NCBI RefSeq assembly: GCF_022811665.1
Contig: NZ_CP094529.1
Span: forward strand, 62,001-126,000
Origin: Chryseobacterium oryzae
GTDB lineage: Bacteria > Bacteroidota > Bacteroidia > Flavobacteriales > Weeksellaceae
Length of the DNA: 64,000 nucleotides
Direction of reading: 5' to 3'
Both the position numbers and the translations under genes were made by a program. The notes under the pieces were generated by a model. It saw only the letters and a program-made list of their open reading frames with translations. It did no database searches and was not told where the DNA came from. Shown here piece after piece: positions 52,359 through 61,157 of this stretch. Every line of letters starts with the position of its first letter. The stretch's first letter is position 1.

Positions 52359-53043
52359 AATGAAGAAAAATATTTTAAAAATTACAGCGGTTTTAGGTTT
52401 AACTACAGTTTTACTTAATTCTTGCGGACCAAAAGAAAACGCACCTCTTGTTTATTTTCCAGATATGTATTTCCCAGTAGCTTACGATCCTTTGATGAAA
52501 GCTCAAGATGCATACTCTGATCATGAAAATGAAATTCCTGCGTTTGTAAGAAATAATGGTGCTACTGGTCTTTCTCCTGTAGAAGGTTCGGTTGCTCAAA
52601 ATAAAGATGGCGTATTTGAAGAAGGTAAACTTCCAAAAACACCAGATGAATATAATGCAGGATATGATGCATCAAAAGCAATTACCACTTCTCCGCTAAA
52701 TCCTGCGAATGCTGCAAAAGATTTGGAAAGAGGAAAAATTCTTTTCGATCATACTTGTGCAGCATGCCACGGAACTGGTGGTGACGGACAAGGAACAATT
52801 GTACAAAGTGGAGCATATTCTGGTGTACCAAACTACGCAGATAGAGATATTACTGTAGGATCTGTACATTATGTATTAACAAACGGTAGAAATGCAATGG
52901 GATCTTATGCAGGTCAATTAAATGCTGGCGATAGATGGAGAGTTGCAATGTATGTAATTAATACATTCAAAAAAGCATCTGCTCCTGCTGCTGCAACTGC
53001 TGCTCCGGATGAGAAGAAAGAAACTACCGAAACTAAAAAATAA
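52351..53043 (+). CDS. actE: Alternative complex III subunit E (monohaem cytochrome c lipoprotein)
   Basis: This protein of about 230 residues has a lipobox (LLNSC) after a short hydrophobic signal and one CAACH haem motif near residue 135, with the axial Met probably in RNAMGSYAG. It matches ActE of ACIII. The first ATG (52351) overlaps actD; a second ATG at 52360 (MKKNILK) is the more likely start. The C-terminus is a Lys/Thr/Glu-rich tail (DEKKETTETKK). It lies between actD and actF with short spacing. Confidence 0.92.
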   Translation: MLKMKKNILKITAVLGLTTVLLNSCGPKENAPLVYFPDMYFPVAYDPLMKAQDAYSDHENEIPAFVRNNGATGLSPVEGSVAQNKDGVFEEGKLPKTPDEYNAGYDASKAITTSPLNPANAAKDLERGKILFDHTCAACHGTGGDGQGTIVQSGAYSGVPNYADRDITVGSVHYVLTNGRNAMGSYAGQLNAGDRWRVAMYVINTFKKASAPAAATAAPDEKKETTETKK

Positions 53044-53051
53044 GAAAAGAA

Positions 53052-54383
53052 ATGTATAGTTTTTCACCAAAATTAAAATCAGCTTCTATAATACTTCTTG
53101 TTGTAGGTTTAGTTCTTTTTGCTGTTGGTTTCTTTATGAACAAAGGGATGTCAACAGAAAAAATTGAGCACATGATGGAGGCATTACATGCTTCAGGTCA
53201 TACTGCTCCTACACATTCAAGCGAAATGGTGGGTCCGCAGGATCATGAAGCACATCTTAAACATGCTGAATTGCAGGTTCATAATTCACCATTAGCAGCT
53301 ATTCACTTTGTAGCCGTATTCTTTTTCGGAGTTAGCTGCTGTGTATTGTTTTTCTATTGTATTCAGCACGCTGCACACGCAGGTTGGCCAATTATTATCA
53401 CTAGAGTAATGGAAGCTATTGCTTCTTACATTCCTTGGGGTGGTGCTATTTTGATTATTATTATGATTCTTAATATCACGCACAATGGACATCTTTTCCA
53501 TTGGATGGATCCTGAATTAACTAGAGAAGGTTCGCCGGAATTTGATGTAATCCTGTTCGAAAAGAAAAGATTCTTGAATATTCCTTTCTACGCAGTTAGA
53601 ACAATTATCTACGTTGTTGGAGCTTCGTTCTTCGCTTGGAAACTTAAGGCAATGTCTAAAAAAGTAGACGAAACAAAGTCTAGAGTAGATTACCAATATC
53701 TTTACAGATGGGCAGTAGGATATATTGCATTCTTCGGATTTGCTTCTGCAGCTTGGGCATGGGATTGGTTAATGTCTATTGACCCTCACTGGTATTCTAC
53801 AATGTATATCTGGTACTCAATGGTTAGTTGCCTTTCTAGTGGAATTGCTGTTATTATTTTACTAAGTGTATTCTTGAAAAAGAATGGTTTCTTACCACAA
53901 TTCAACGATAACCACTTACACGATTTAGGCGTATTCCTTTTTGCAACAAGTATGCTTTGGACATATACTTGGTTCGCACAGTTTATGTTATACTGGTATG
54001 CAAACGTTCCGGAAGAAGTTAATTATTTCTTCGGAAGATTCGAACACTATTCTTCTACTTTCTTGCCAATGCTTATTGTAAACTTCGTATTGCCATTATT
54101 GGTATTAGTAAGCAGCAGCATCAAGAGAAATTACAAAGTAGTAACTACAATGGCTGTAATAGTTATTTGTGGACACATTTTAGACTACTTTAATATGGTA
54201 ATGCCAGGAACGGTAGGTCCTTACTGGAAGACACCTGAAGTTCTATTGCTGGTATTAGGTTCCATATTATTTGTAGCAGGATTATTTATGTTTACTGTGC
54301 TTTCTGCATTAGCTAAATTGAAATTAATTCCTACAGGTAACCCTTACCTACACGAATCTGAAATTTATGAATATCCTTTCTAA
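53052..54383 (+). CDS. actF: Alternative complex III subunit F (NrfD-like quinol:cytochrome c oxidoreductase)
   Basis: This 443-residue integral membrane protein has about 10 helices and is the second NrfD-type subunit of ACIII. Motifs include VFFFGVSCCVLFFYCIQHAA, AWAWDWLMSIDPHWYSTMY and LFATSMLWTYTWFAQFMLYW. A His-rich loop (about 35-75) precedes the second helix. It pairs with ActC in the membrane, where the two are proposed to translocate protons. It is the last gene of the operon, followed 19 bases later by a strong terminator. No cytochrome oxidase genes follow. Confidence 0.94.
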   Translation: MYSFSPKLKSASIILLVVGLVLFAVGFFMNKGMSTEKIEHMMEALHASGHTAPTHSSEMVGPQDHEAHLKHAELQVHNSPLAAIHFVAVFFFGVSCCVLFFYCIQHAAHAGWPIIITRVMEAIASYIPWGGAILIIIMILNITHNGHLFHWMDPELTREGSPEFDVILFEKKRFLNIPFYAVRTIIYVVGASFFAWKLKAMSKKVDETKSRVDYQYLYRWAVGYIAFFGFASAAWAWDWLMSIDPHWYSTMYIWYSMVSCLSSGIAVIILLSVFLKKNGFLPQFNDNHLHDLGVFLFATSMLWTYTWFAQFMLYWYANVPEEVNYFFGRFEHYSSTFLPMLIVNFVLPLLVLVSSSIKRNYKVVTTMAVIVICGHILDYFNMVMPGTVGPYWKTPEVLLLVLGSILFVAGLFMFTVLSALAKLKLIPTGNPYLHESEIYEYPF

Positions 54384-54402
54384 ATTTAAGGATTACTAAT
54401 AT

Positions 54403-54441
54403 TAAAAGAGACTGATTTCAATAAATCAGTCTCTTTTTTTT
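54403..54441 (+). terminator. Terminator of the act operon
   Basis: AAAAGAGACTGATT and AATCAGTCTCTTTT form a 14-base stem followed by a T-run. Confidence 0.92.
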
Positions 54442-54540
54442 GAACAATTTGTAAGTTTAATTTTTAAAAGGCAACCTTTTTATAATTTGGGAGTCTTTTA
54501 AGTGTATAACTTATTATCTTAATTCAATTAAAACTAAACT

Positions 54541-55560
54541 ATGAAAAAGACCTATTTACTGAATTTTCTATTTCTGATATTTTTTAGCTTATTCAATTCA
54601 CAAAATATCAGATTTGTATCTGAAAAAACAGGTTTACCATTATCTAAAGTGGTTGTTTTTGGAAAGGATGGTAATATTCTTGCAACTTCCGATATTGATG
54701 GGAAAATAGATAAATCTGCTATTAAACAAGATCAGGAAGATTTTCAATTGATATATGATAATTTTCCGTTAGCAAAACTTTCATTCAACGAGATCAACAA
54801 AGATATTGTTAAGCTTAATGATAAAGTAAAAGATATTGAAGCGGTTGTAATTAAAAACAACAAACCGGCGAAATATATTTTTCTTAAAGGGAATTTTAAT
54901 GCTTATGTAACGGTTAACGGAAAGCTAAATTGCTACATTGATGGAATTGCCACTTATGTTTTTGATAATAAAACCAAAAAGCTTAAAAGTAAAAATATAG
55001 AACAGTATAGATTATTTACACTTCAAAATCCCACGGAAGATCATAAACAGACAAGTCTATTCGATTATAATGCTTTTCTTAATTTGCCAGAGCTTAAAAA
55101 TGCAGGCAATATAGAAGATTTTAAAATTGGAAAAGCAAATATTAAAGAAATTAAAGGAACATCCAAAGACGAGATTGAAATAAGCGGAAGTGCTTTGCAG
55201 GAAAAAGAACTTGCTTTATTCGGTTATAGATTATACGATATCAGTGCTGTTATAGATCACTCTTATGAAAAAGCATCTCAAAAAACCTTACGAGACTTTT
55301 TGGAATCGGCTGAAATAGGATATATTAAACTGAAACATAAATCTGAACCGGAATATAATCAACTCATTTCTTACAGAAATTTTTATGTTACAGAAATAGA
55401 TTTCAGTAACGAAAACGATGTGGAAGGAAAAGTAAGACTCAATAAAAATTATAGCAATTATTCTACAAATTACTGGCAAGAATCATCATTTCCAAATATG
55501 CAGTCCGTTTTCTCATCATTTTTTAAAGAAGATCTGAAGGAAAAAGAAAACAAAAAATAA
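54541..55560 (+). CDS. Exported protein of unknown function
   Basis: This 339-residue protein has a signal peptide (MKKTYLLNFLFLIFFSLF) and then QNIRFVSEKTGLPLSKVVVF and ATSDIDGKIDKS, which resembles a carboxypeptidase-regulatory-like beta-sandwich seen at the start of many Bacteroidota surface proteins. The rest is a Lys/Asn-rich alpha/beta body with no recognised motif. The C-terminus is basic (KEDLKEKENKK), with no sorting domain. It is a single gene after the act terminator, with no consensus -7 element seen. Function unknown. Confidence 0.72.
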   Translation: MKKTYLLNFLFLIFFSLFNSQNIRFVSEKTGLPLSKVVVFGKDGNILATSDIDGKIDKSAIKQDQEDFQLIYDNFPLAKLSFNEINKDIVKLNDKVKDIEAVVIKNNKPAKYIFLKGNFNAYVTVNGKLNCYIDGIATYVFDNKTKKLKSKNIEQYRLFTLQNPTEDHKQTSLFDYNAFLNLPELKNAGNIEDFKIGKANIKEIKGTSKDEIEISGSALQEKELALFGYRLYDISAVIDHSYEKASQKTLRDFLESAEIGYIKLKHKSEPEYNQLISYRNFYVTEIDFSNENDVEGKVRLNKNYSNYSTNYWQESSFPNMQSVFSSFFKEDLKEKENKK

Positions 55561-55587
55561 AAAAACGGTATTAATAAAGGTTTTTAC

Positions 55588-55595
55588 TAAATTTG
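55588..55595 (+). promoter_or_regulatory. Predicted -7 element of the NTF2-like lipoprotein gene
   Basis: TAAATTTG matches TAnnTTTG, 18 bases before the ATG at 55614. It includes the upstream TTG start candidate at 55593, which argues against that start. Confidence 0.55.
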
Positions 55596-55613
55596 TCGGA
55601 AACCATTATTAAA

Positions 55614-56801
55614 ATGAAAAAGTTTTCTTTACTGTTGTTGTTCAGTCTATTCTTGTTTACTTCTTGTAAGAAAGACAGTGTAGATGCATCCACTACTCAG
55701 ACTTTGCAGTCGAGTATCAACGATATGGCATCGAGTCTTACTACGATAAAGCAAATTAAATTTAATGAAGCTCTTTATATTCTTAAAACTTTCGGTGTTG
55801 AAGCAGATGGTGATGTTGCAGAATTAAAAGCACTCGGTCAACTCATTAATGGAAAAAAAGTGCCTGAAATTTTGGCAATGGCAGATCAGGTTGCTCAACA
55901 AAATGGAATAGAGTGGGCAAGTACTGCACCGCCTTCATTAGGTGAAATGAATATTTTCGGGGATGATTTAGCAAAAGAAAGCGATCCTAACGATGTTAAA
56001 GCAAGTGGATTAAGTATTGCGACTCAATTATCTGGCGATAACGGAAATGGTCCTACTGCTATTCAGATTATTCCTCGTTTGGTGGATAATGCCGGAAATC
56101 CGGTTGCATTTACAGGGGCTGGCTTAGAAGCTATATTGGAGGTTTACAGCAACGGAACAAAAATTTCTACGGCAAAAAATCTAATGCAGGATAATAATTT
56201 TAAAGGGTTCAATTTAAAATTTGCTTCTTTGTTGGCGTCGAAAATTTATGATAATAAGATCGACATTACTGTTTCTGTTAAAACTACTGCAAAAACGTTT
56301 AAAATGTCTAAAATTGGTTTGGATGTTAACCCTTCTGCTCTGAAAGTTCCGGAAGCTCCAAAAACAGATTCTACGATGGTTACCCAAGATCCTAATGCTG
56401 TTATCGATCCGAATAATCCCGCAGGAACTCCAACGGGTACAGAACCTTCTGTTTCTGCGCCGGTACAGTCTAAACAGCCAACTGCAGATCCTAAAAATAC
56501 AGTGAGTAAATTTTTGAATAATGTAAATTCTCAAAATTTGAAAGCCGCTTTTGAGTCGTCCAATAATCCAAGTTGGGGAAGCTACGAATCATTCTCGAAT
56601 CCTACTTCTGGTTTTGGTGCCATTAAAAGTGTGAGTGTGAAAAATATTACAACCAATGGTTCTTCCACTAATTCATCCAGTGTAAATGCTACGTATGATG
56701 TTACCGATAAAAACGGTAAAACCACATCTTTAAAAGCAACATTTGGTCTGAAGAATGTAAACGGAGAATGGAAAATATCCAGTTACAAGATTAATCCCTA
56801 A
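55614..56801 (+). CDS. Lipoprotein with a predicted C-terminal NTF2-like domain
   Basis: The ATG at 55614 gives a 395-residue lipoprotein with lipobox FTSC (MKKFSLLLLFSLFLFTSC). The TTG at 55593 lies inside a -7 element and is rejected. The N-terminal half is alpha/beta with an Ala/Glu-rich region. A Pro/Thr/Asp-rich linker runs about 255-300. The last 95 residues (TVSKFLNNVNSQNLKAAFES ... VNGEWKISSYKINP) have the order of an NTF2/DUF4878-like fold. No family is certain. It lies 3 bases before apt and may share its message. Confidence 0.68.
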   Translation: MKKFSLLLLFSLFLFTSCKKDSVDASTTQTLQSSINDMASSLTTIKQIKFNEALYILKTFGVEADGDVAELKALGQLINGKKVPEILAMADQVAQQNGIEWASTAPPSLGEMNIFGDDLAKESDPNDVKASGLSIATQLSGDNGNGPTAIQIIPRLVDNAGNPVAFTGAGLEAILEVYSNGTKISTAKNLMQDNNFKGFNLKFASLLASKIYDNKIDITVSVKTTAKTFKMSKIGLDVNPSALKVPEAPKTDSTMVTQDPNAVIDPNNPAGTPTGTEPSVSAPVQSKQPTADPKNTVSKFLNNVNSQNLKAAFESSNNPSWGSYESFSNPTSGFGAIKSVSVKNITTNGSSTNSSSVNATYDVTDKNGKTTSLKATFGLKNVNGEWKISSYKINP

Positions 56802-56804
56802 ATT

Positions 56805-57341
56805 ATGGTATCCAAAGAACTAATTGCCAAGCTGGAAGCAACTATAGAAAATATTGCAGATTTTCCTATTCCGGGAATTCAGTTTAAAGATATTTCACCT
56901 GTTTTTCTTGATCCTAAATTGTATGAAGAAGTCATTAAAGATTTTGTACAATTCAGTAAAGGTAAAGTAGATGCGGTATGCGGAATTGAAAGTCGTGGTT
57001 ATCTTTTTGGGATTGCCATTGCTGTAGCATTGGATGTTCCGTTTATTTTAATCCGAAAAAAAGGAAAACTTCCGCCTCCTGTTATTTCAGAAAAATATGA
57101 TTTGGAATACGGAAGTGCTGAAATAGAAACCAGAGAAGGACAAATAAAAAAAGGACAGAGAATACTCATACATGATGATCTTTTGGCAACCGGAGGAACT
57201 ACAGAAGCTGCAGCAAAATTGGTAGAAAAACAAGGTGCTGAAGTCGTGCAGTTTAGTTTTTTGATTGGTTTAAAAGACCTAAAAGGGGATGATAAGCTAA
57301 AAAAATTTGGTGCAGAGATTTATCATATTTTAGAATATTAA
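56805..57341 (+). CDS. apt: Adenine phosphoribosyltransferase
   Basis: This 178-residue protein matches Apt. It has the N-terminal IADFPIPGIQFKDISPVF, CGIESRGYLFGIAIA, the flexible loop RKKGKLPPPVISEKYDLEYG and the PRPP-binding motif ILIHDDLLATGGTTEAAAKL. It salvages adenine to AMP with PRPP and so draws on prs at 33 kb. The ATG is 3 bases after the preceding gene's stop codon, implying coupling. The following 170 bases carry a promoter for the TPR protein gene. Confidence 0.96.
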   Translation: MVSKELIAKLEATIENIADFPIPGIQFKDISPVFLDPKLYEEVIKDFVQFSKGKVDAVCGIESRGYLFGIAIAVALDVPFILIRKKGKLPPPVISEKYDLEYGSAEIETREGQIKKGQRILIHDDLLATGGTTEAAAKLVEKQGAEVVQFSFLIGLKDLKGDDKLKKFGAEIYHILEY

Positions 57342-57460
57342 AATTAATCTTAACGACATCAAAAAGGAAGATGTTTTTAAAATGAATTTAATTTTGAATG
57401 AAATGAGTTAATAGATTTTCAAGTATTTAAGAGGATTCATTAATAATACAAATAAACATT

Positions 57461-57490
57461 TTGTAAATCATTCAGAAACAATTAAATTTG
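57461..57490 (+). promoter_or_regulatory. Predicted promoter of the TPR-ribH operon
   Basis: TTG (57461-57463) and TAAATTTG (57483-57490, followed by C) are 19 bases apart, matching the Bacteroidota consensus. The start codon is 21 bases downstream. Confidence 0.65.
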
Positions 57491-57511
57491 CAGTTCAATT
57501 TTTAAGAATTT

Positions 57512-58222
57512 ATGGCAAAATTGGGAAAAAATGCTCAGGAAGAGCTGGAAGGAAAAGAAACAGTAGAGTTTTTTAAAGATCTCGATAGAGAGGCTTTAAA
57601 TACAGAAAAATTCCTGGAAAAATATCAAAAACCTTTAAGTATTGCTTTTGTAGTGCTAATTGCAGGAGTTTTAGGATTTTTCGGATATCAGCAATTTATT
57701 GTGGCTCCAAAAAATGCAGAGGCAGTAAAAACTTATTTAGCAGCACAGAAAAATCTTACAGAAGGTAAAGATAAAGAAGCTTTTGGAGGGAAATCAGGGG
57801 CAAATCCTGGTTTTATGGGAACCTATAACGAATATTCTTCTACTGAAATTGGGAAATTATCTGCTTACAATGCAGGGCTTATAAAGTTTAAAGAAGGTAA
57901 ATTTCAGGAAGCTTACGATCTTTTAGATAAATTTTCTTCAGATAATAAGACTTTAATGGCGATGAAATATGGAGCAATGGCAGATGCAAAATCTGGTTTG
58001 AATAAGAATGATGAAGCATTGTCTTTATTAGATAAAGCAGCTTCTGCATCAGACGATCCATATACTTCTTATTATTTTACAAGAAAAGCTGGTATTTTGG
58101 CTTTAGGAATGAAGAAAAATACCGAAGCTAAAAAATACTTTACTACAATCGACGAAAAATATCAGGATTACGACAACGGAATGTCGGATTCTTACATTGA
58201 AATGTCTAAATATCTAAACTAA
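57512..58222 (+). CDS. Membrane-anchored tetratricopeptide-like protein
   Basis: This 236-residue protein has a charged N-terminus, one transmembrane helix (about 42-62: SIAFVVLIAGVLGFFGY) and a C-terminal periplasmic region. That region has tetratricopeptide-like helices, such as YNAGLIKFKEGKFQEAYDLL, ALSLLDKAASASDDPY and LGMKKNTEAKKYFTTID. The layout resembles YfgM/TPR_21 proteins that assist the Sec translocon, but the match is only by architecture. It is separated by one base from ribH and both are probably translated from one mRNA. Confidence 0.8.
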   Translation: MAKLGKNAQEELEGKETVEFFKDLDREALNTEKFLEKYQKPLSIAFVVLIAGVLGFFGYQQFIVAPKNAEAVKTYLAAQKNLTEGKDKEAFGGKSGANPGFMGTYNEYSSTEIGKLSAYNAGLIKFKEGKFQEAYDLLDKFSSDNKTLMAMKYGAMADAKSGLNKNDEALSLLDKAASASDDPYTSYYFTRKAGILALGMKKNTEAKKYFTTIDEKYQDYDNGMSDSYIEMSKYLN

Positions 58223-58223
58223 A

Positions 58224-58751
58224 ATGGCAACAGTTAATCTTTCAGATTACAAGCCACTTGATATAACCAATGCCGAAGATTTTTCTATCGGCATTGTTTT
58301 TTCTGAGTGGAATGATTTTGTAACACATAATCTTCGTGATGCAGCTTTGGAAATTCTAGAAAAAGAGGGTGTAAAAGCAGAAAATGTAAAGGTTTTTTCT
58401 GTTCCCGGTGCTTTCGAATTAAGTTATGCAAGTATGCAACTGTGTAAGGAACGTAAATTTGATGCGGTAATTGCAATTGGTTGCGTTATAAGAGGAGAAA
58501 CGCCTCATTTTGATTTCGTATGCGATGCTGTAGCGCAGGGAATAAAAGATTGTAATATCCTTACAGATACCCCGACTATTTTTTGTGTTTTAACGGACGA
58601 TAAAAAAGAACAGTCGATTGCTAGAAGTGGAGGCGATTTAGGCAATAAAGGGGTAGAAGCAGCTGTTACTGCTCTAAGCATGATTAATTTTAGAAGAAAT
58701 CTATCCGATAAAAAAGGGAATATAGGATTTGGGCATTCTCAAAACCAATAA
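58224..58751 (+). CDS. ribH: 6,7-dimethyl-8-ribityllumazine synthase
   Basis: This 175-residue protein matches RibH. It has the N-terminal IGIVFSEWNDFVTHNL, FSVPGAFELSYASM, AIGCVIRGETPHFDFVCDAV (phosphate- and catalytic-site region) and ILTDTPTIFCVLTDDKKEQS. It condenses 3,4-dihydroxybutanone phosphate with the ribitylaminouracil precursor in riboflavin synthesis. It is coupled to the TPR membrane protein gene with a 1-base gap. No FMN riboswitch is seen upstream. Confidence 0.96.
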   Translation: MATVNLSDYKPLDITNAEDFSIGIVFSEWNDFVTHNLRDAALEILEKEGVKAENVKVFSVPGAFELSYASMQLCKERKFDAVIAIGCVIRGETPHFDFVCDAVAQGIKDCNILTDTPTIFCVLTDDKKEQSIARSGGDLGNKGVEAAVTALSMINFRRNLSDKKGNIGFGHSQNQ

Positions 58752-58798
58752 TTTCTGATTGAAGAAAATTTTTAACTTTACTTTAAAAATTACAAATT

Positions 58799-59653
58799 AT
58801 GAAATGGACAGACGATAGAAGCGATAATGTAGACGACAGAAGAGGTTCCGGCGGAGGCGGAGCAATCGTTGGAGGTGGTTTAGGAACCATTATTATTGCT
58901 GCAATTGTGTTTTTCTTAGGTGGCGATCCTTCTGCAATACTTTCTTCGGGAGTTAGCTCACCACAAAGAACAGAACAGCGACAGCTTACACAAGAAGAGC
59001 TCAACACAAAAGAATTTATACGAATGCTTACCAAAGAGAATGAAGAAACCTGGACTCAGGTTTTTGGTCAAAACGGTATGCAATATCGTCCGGCTAGAGT
59101 GGTTTTATTTGAAAGAAATACAGATTCGGGATGTGGTACTGCACAATCTGCTATGGGACCTTTTTATTGTCCGGCAGATCAAACAGTGTATATGGATATG
59201 AGTTTCTTTAGTGAGTTGCAGCAAAGATTTGGTGCAAAAGTTACCGAGTTTACTGTTGCGTATGTTCTAGCTCACGAGATGGGGCATCATGTACAGAATT
59301 TGTTGGGAACACTAGACAAAACGAACGAAGCCCGAAGAAGCGGAAGATATTCTGAAGAACAACTGAATAGAATTTCTGTTGCCACAGAGCTTCAGGCAGA
59401 TTTTTATGCAGGAGTTTGGGCGAGAATAACAGGCGATCGTGAAAAATCTTTTATTGAACCTGGAGATCTGGAATCTGCCGTAAATGCGGCTGAAGCCGTT
59501 GGAGATGATAATATCCAAAAAAGATCTCAAGGATACGTCAATCAGGAGAGTTTTACGCATGGTTCTTCCGAGCAAAGGAAAGAATGGTTTATGAAAGGAT
59601 ACAATACTGGAGATATTCGACAAGGGGATACCTTTAGCCAGTTAACGAGATAA
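58799..59653 (+). CDS. Neutral zinc metallopeptidase (YpfJ family)
   Basis: This 284-residue protein belongs to the zinc_peptidase/YpfJ family. It has an acidic N-terminus (MKWTDDRSDNVDDRRGS), one transmembrane helix (about 22-40) and the metal site HEMGHH (159-164), with a further ligand probably in TELQADFYAGVWA. Conserved CGTAQSAMGPFYCPADQTVY lies upstream of the site. The catalytic domain is likely periplasmic, and substrates are unknown. It is a single gene ending at a small hairpin terminator. Confidence 0.92.
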   Translation: MKWTDDRSDNVDDRRGSGGGGAIVGGGLGTIIIAAIVFFLGGDPSAILSSGVSSPQRTEQRQLTQEELNTKEFIRMLTKENEETWTQVFGQNGMQYRPARVVLFERNTDSGCGTAQSAMGPFYCPADQTVYMDMSFFSELQQRFGAKVTEFTVAYVLAHEMGHHVQNLLGTLDKTNEARRSGRYSEEQLNRISVATELQADFYAGVWARITGDREKSFIEPGDLESAVNAAEAVGDDNIQKRSQGYVNQESFTHGSSEQRKEWFMKGYNTGDIRQGDTFSQLTR

Positions 59654-59659
59654 ATTTAC

Positions 59660-59687
59660 AACCTGAAGTTTTCTTCAGGTTTTTTTA
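59660..59687 (+). terminator. Terminator of the zinc metallopeptidase gene
   Basis: AACCTGAAG and CTTCAGGTT form a 9-base stem with a TTTT loop and a T-run. Confidence 0.88.
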
Positions 59688-59732
59688 TGAACCTAATAGA
59701 TATTTTGAACCAAATTTTCAGGAAAAAAGCCG

Positions 59733-59740
59733 TAAATTTG
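59733..59740 (+). promoter_or_regulatory. Predicted -7 element of sufS
   Basis: TAAATTTG matches the consensus, 42 bases before the sufS ATG. A TTTG at 59704-59707 is 25 bases upstream, slightly long. Confidence 0.5.
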
Positions 59741-59782
59741 AAGAGTTCTAAATAAGGAGCTTTATTATTAAAATTTTATTAA

Positions 59783-61003
59783 ATGTTTGACATTCACGAA
59801 ATTAGAAGTCAGTTTTCTATATTAAATCAGGAAGTAAATGGTAAACCTTTGGTTTACTTGGATAATGCCGCAACATCGCAAAAACCGAATTCAGTTTTAG
59901 AAGCTTATAACCGCTATTATACTGAGATTAACGCTAATGTTCATCGTGGAATTCATACTTTGAGCCAATTGGCAACAGAAGAAATGGAACTTTCCAGAAG
60001 AAAAATTCAGAAATTCATCAATGCAGAGCATGATTTTGAAGTTATTTTCACGAAAGGGACGACTGAAGGTATAAATTTAATTTCCTATATTTTAACTTCA
60101 GAATTAAAAAAAGACGATGAAATAATCATCTCATATCTTGAGCATCACTCCAACATTGTTCCTTGGCAAATGCTTTGCGAAAGAACCGGTGCAAAACTGA
60201 GAGTAATACCAATGGATGAAAATGGTGTTTTGCAACTGGAATATTTAGATGAATTTCTTAGTGAAAAAACAAAAGTTGTTTCTTTAAACCAAGTATCTAA
60301 TGCTTTAGGAGTGGTTAATCCGATCTCGGAAATTACTGCTAAGACAAGGGCAGCTTCAGATGCTTATATCATTATAGACGGTGCACAGTCGGCTCCACAT
60401 TTTAAGATAGATGTACAGACTTTAGATTGTGATTTTTTTGTTTTTTCCGGGCATAAGATGTACGCTCCTATGGGAACCGGAGTTTTATATGGGAAAAGAG
60501 AAATTCTTGAAAAGTTACCACCATTTCAGGGAGGTGGGGAAATGATTGCCACTTGTTCTTTTGACAGAACTACTTATGCAGGTTTGCCTTTCAAATATGA
60601 AGCTGGAACACCCAATGTAGGAGGAAACATCGCTTTAGGTGCCGCTGTTGATTTTATCGAAAGAGTAGGACATGAAAATATTCAAAACCATGAAAATGCT
60701 TTGTTGGAATATGCCCAAAGACAGCTTCTGGAAATTGAAGGATTAAAAATTTATGGTGAGAAAGCCAATAGAACTGGTGTAGTTTCTTTTAATCTTGAAG
60801 GAATAGGTATTTCATCCGATGTAGGGATGATCCTCGATAAAATGGGTGTTGCGGTAAGAACCGGACATCATTGTACGCAGCCAATTATGGATTTCTTTGA
60901 TATTGCCGGTACTGTAAGAGCCAGTTTTGCGGTGTATAATACCTTTAATGAGATAGATATATTGGTAGAAGGAGTCAAAAAGGCAAAAAGAATGCTTGCT
61001 TAA
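59783..61003 (+). CDS. sufS: Cysteine desulfurase SufS
   Basis: This 406-residue PLP enzyme matches SufS (class II desulfurase). It has the Schiff-base Lys225 in FSGHKMYAPMGTG and the catalytic Cys364 in RTGHHCTQPIMD, at the same position number as in E. coli SufS. Other marks are VYLDNAATSQKP, NANVHRGIHTLS and the RXGHHC loop. It removes sulfur from cysteine for Fe-S assembly by SufBC2D. It is unlinked from sufBCD (about 54 kb apart) and no sufE or sufU gene is next to it. Confidence 0.95.
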   Translation: MFDIHEIRSQFSILNQEVNGKPLVYLDNAATSQKPNSVLEAYNRYYTEINANVHRGIHTLSQLATEEMELSRRKIQKFINAEHDFEVIFTKGTTEGINLISYILTSELKKDDEIIISYLEHHSNIVPWQMLCERTGAKLRVIPMDENGVLQLEYLDEFLSEKTKVVSLNQVSNALGVVNPISEITAKTRAASDAYIIIDGAQSAPHFKIDVQTLDCDFFVFSGHKMYAPMGTGVLYGKREILEKLPPFQGGGEMIATCSFDRTTYAGLPFKYEAGTPNVGGNIALGAAVDFIERVGHENIQNHENALLEYAQRQLLEIEGLKIYGEKANRTGVVSFNLEGIGISSDVGMILDKMGVAVRTGHHCTQPIMDFFDIAGTVRASFAVYNTFNEIDILVEGVKKAKRMLA

Positions 61004-61128
61004 ATGGTTTTAGTTAGCCAAACAGAAGTTTTTTGATAACAATTTTAATGTAATAACATTTGTTACATTATAGATTTTAACAATAATTCAAATTTAGTTT
61101 TTATGCAGTTTTTGAAGTGTATTTAAAT

Positions 61129-61136
61129 TAATTTTG
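61129..61136 (+). promoter_or_regulatory. Predicted -7 element of the nitroreductase gene
   Basis: TAATTTTG matches TAnnTTTG, 21 bases before the ATG at 61158. It covers an upstream TTG candidate start at 61134, which argues against that start. Confidence 0.5.
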
Positions 61137-61157
61137 TCAGCGAAAATTTATTCAATT

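Noticed and set aside
58223..58224. FMN riboswitch before ribH
   Set aside because: ribH follows the TPR gene by one base and there is no leader in which an aptamer could fit.
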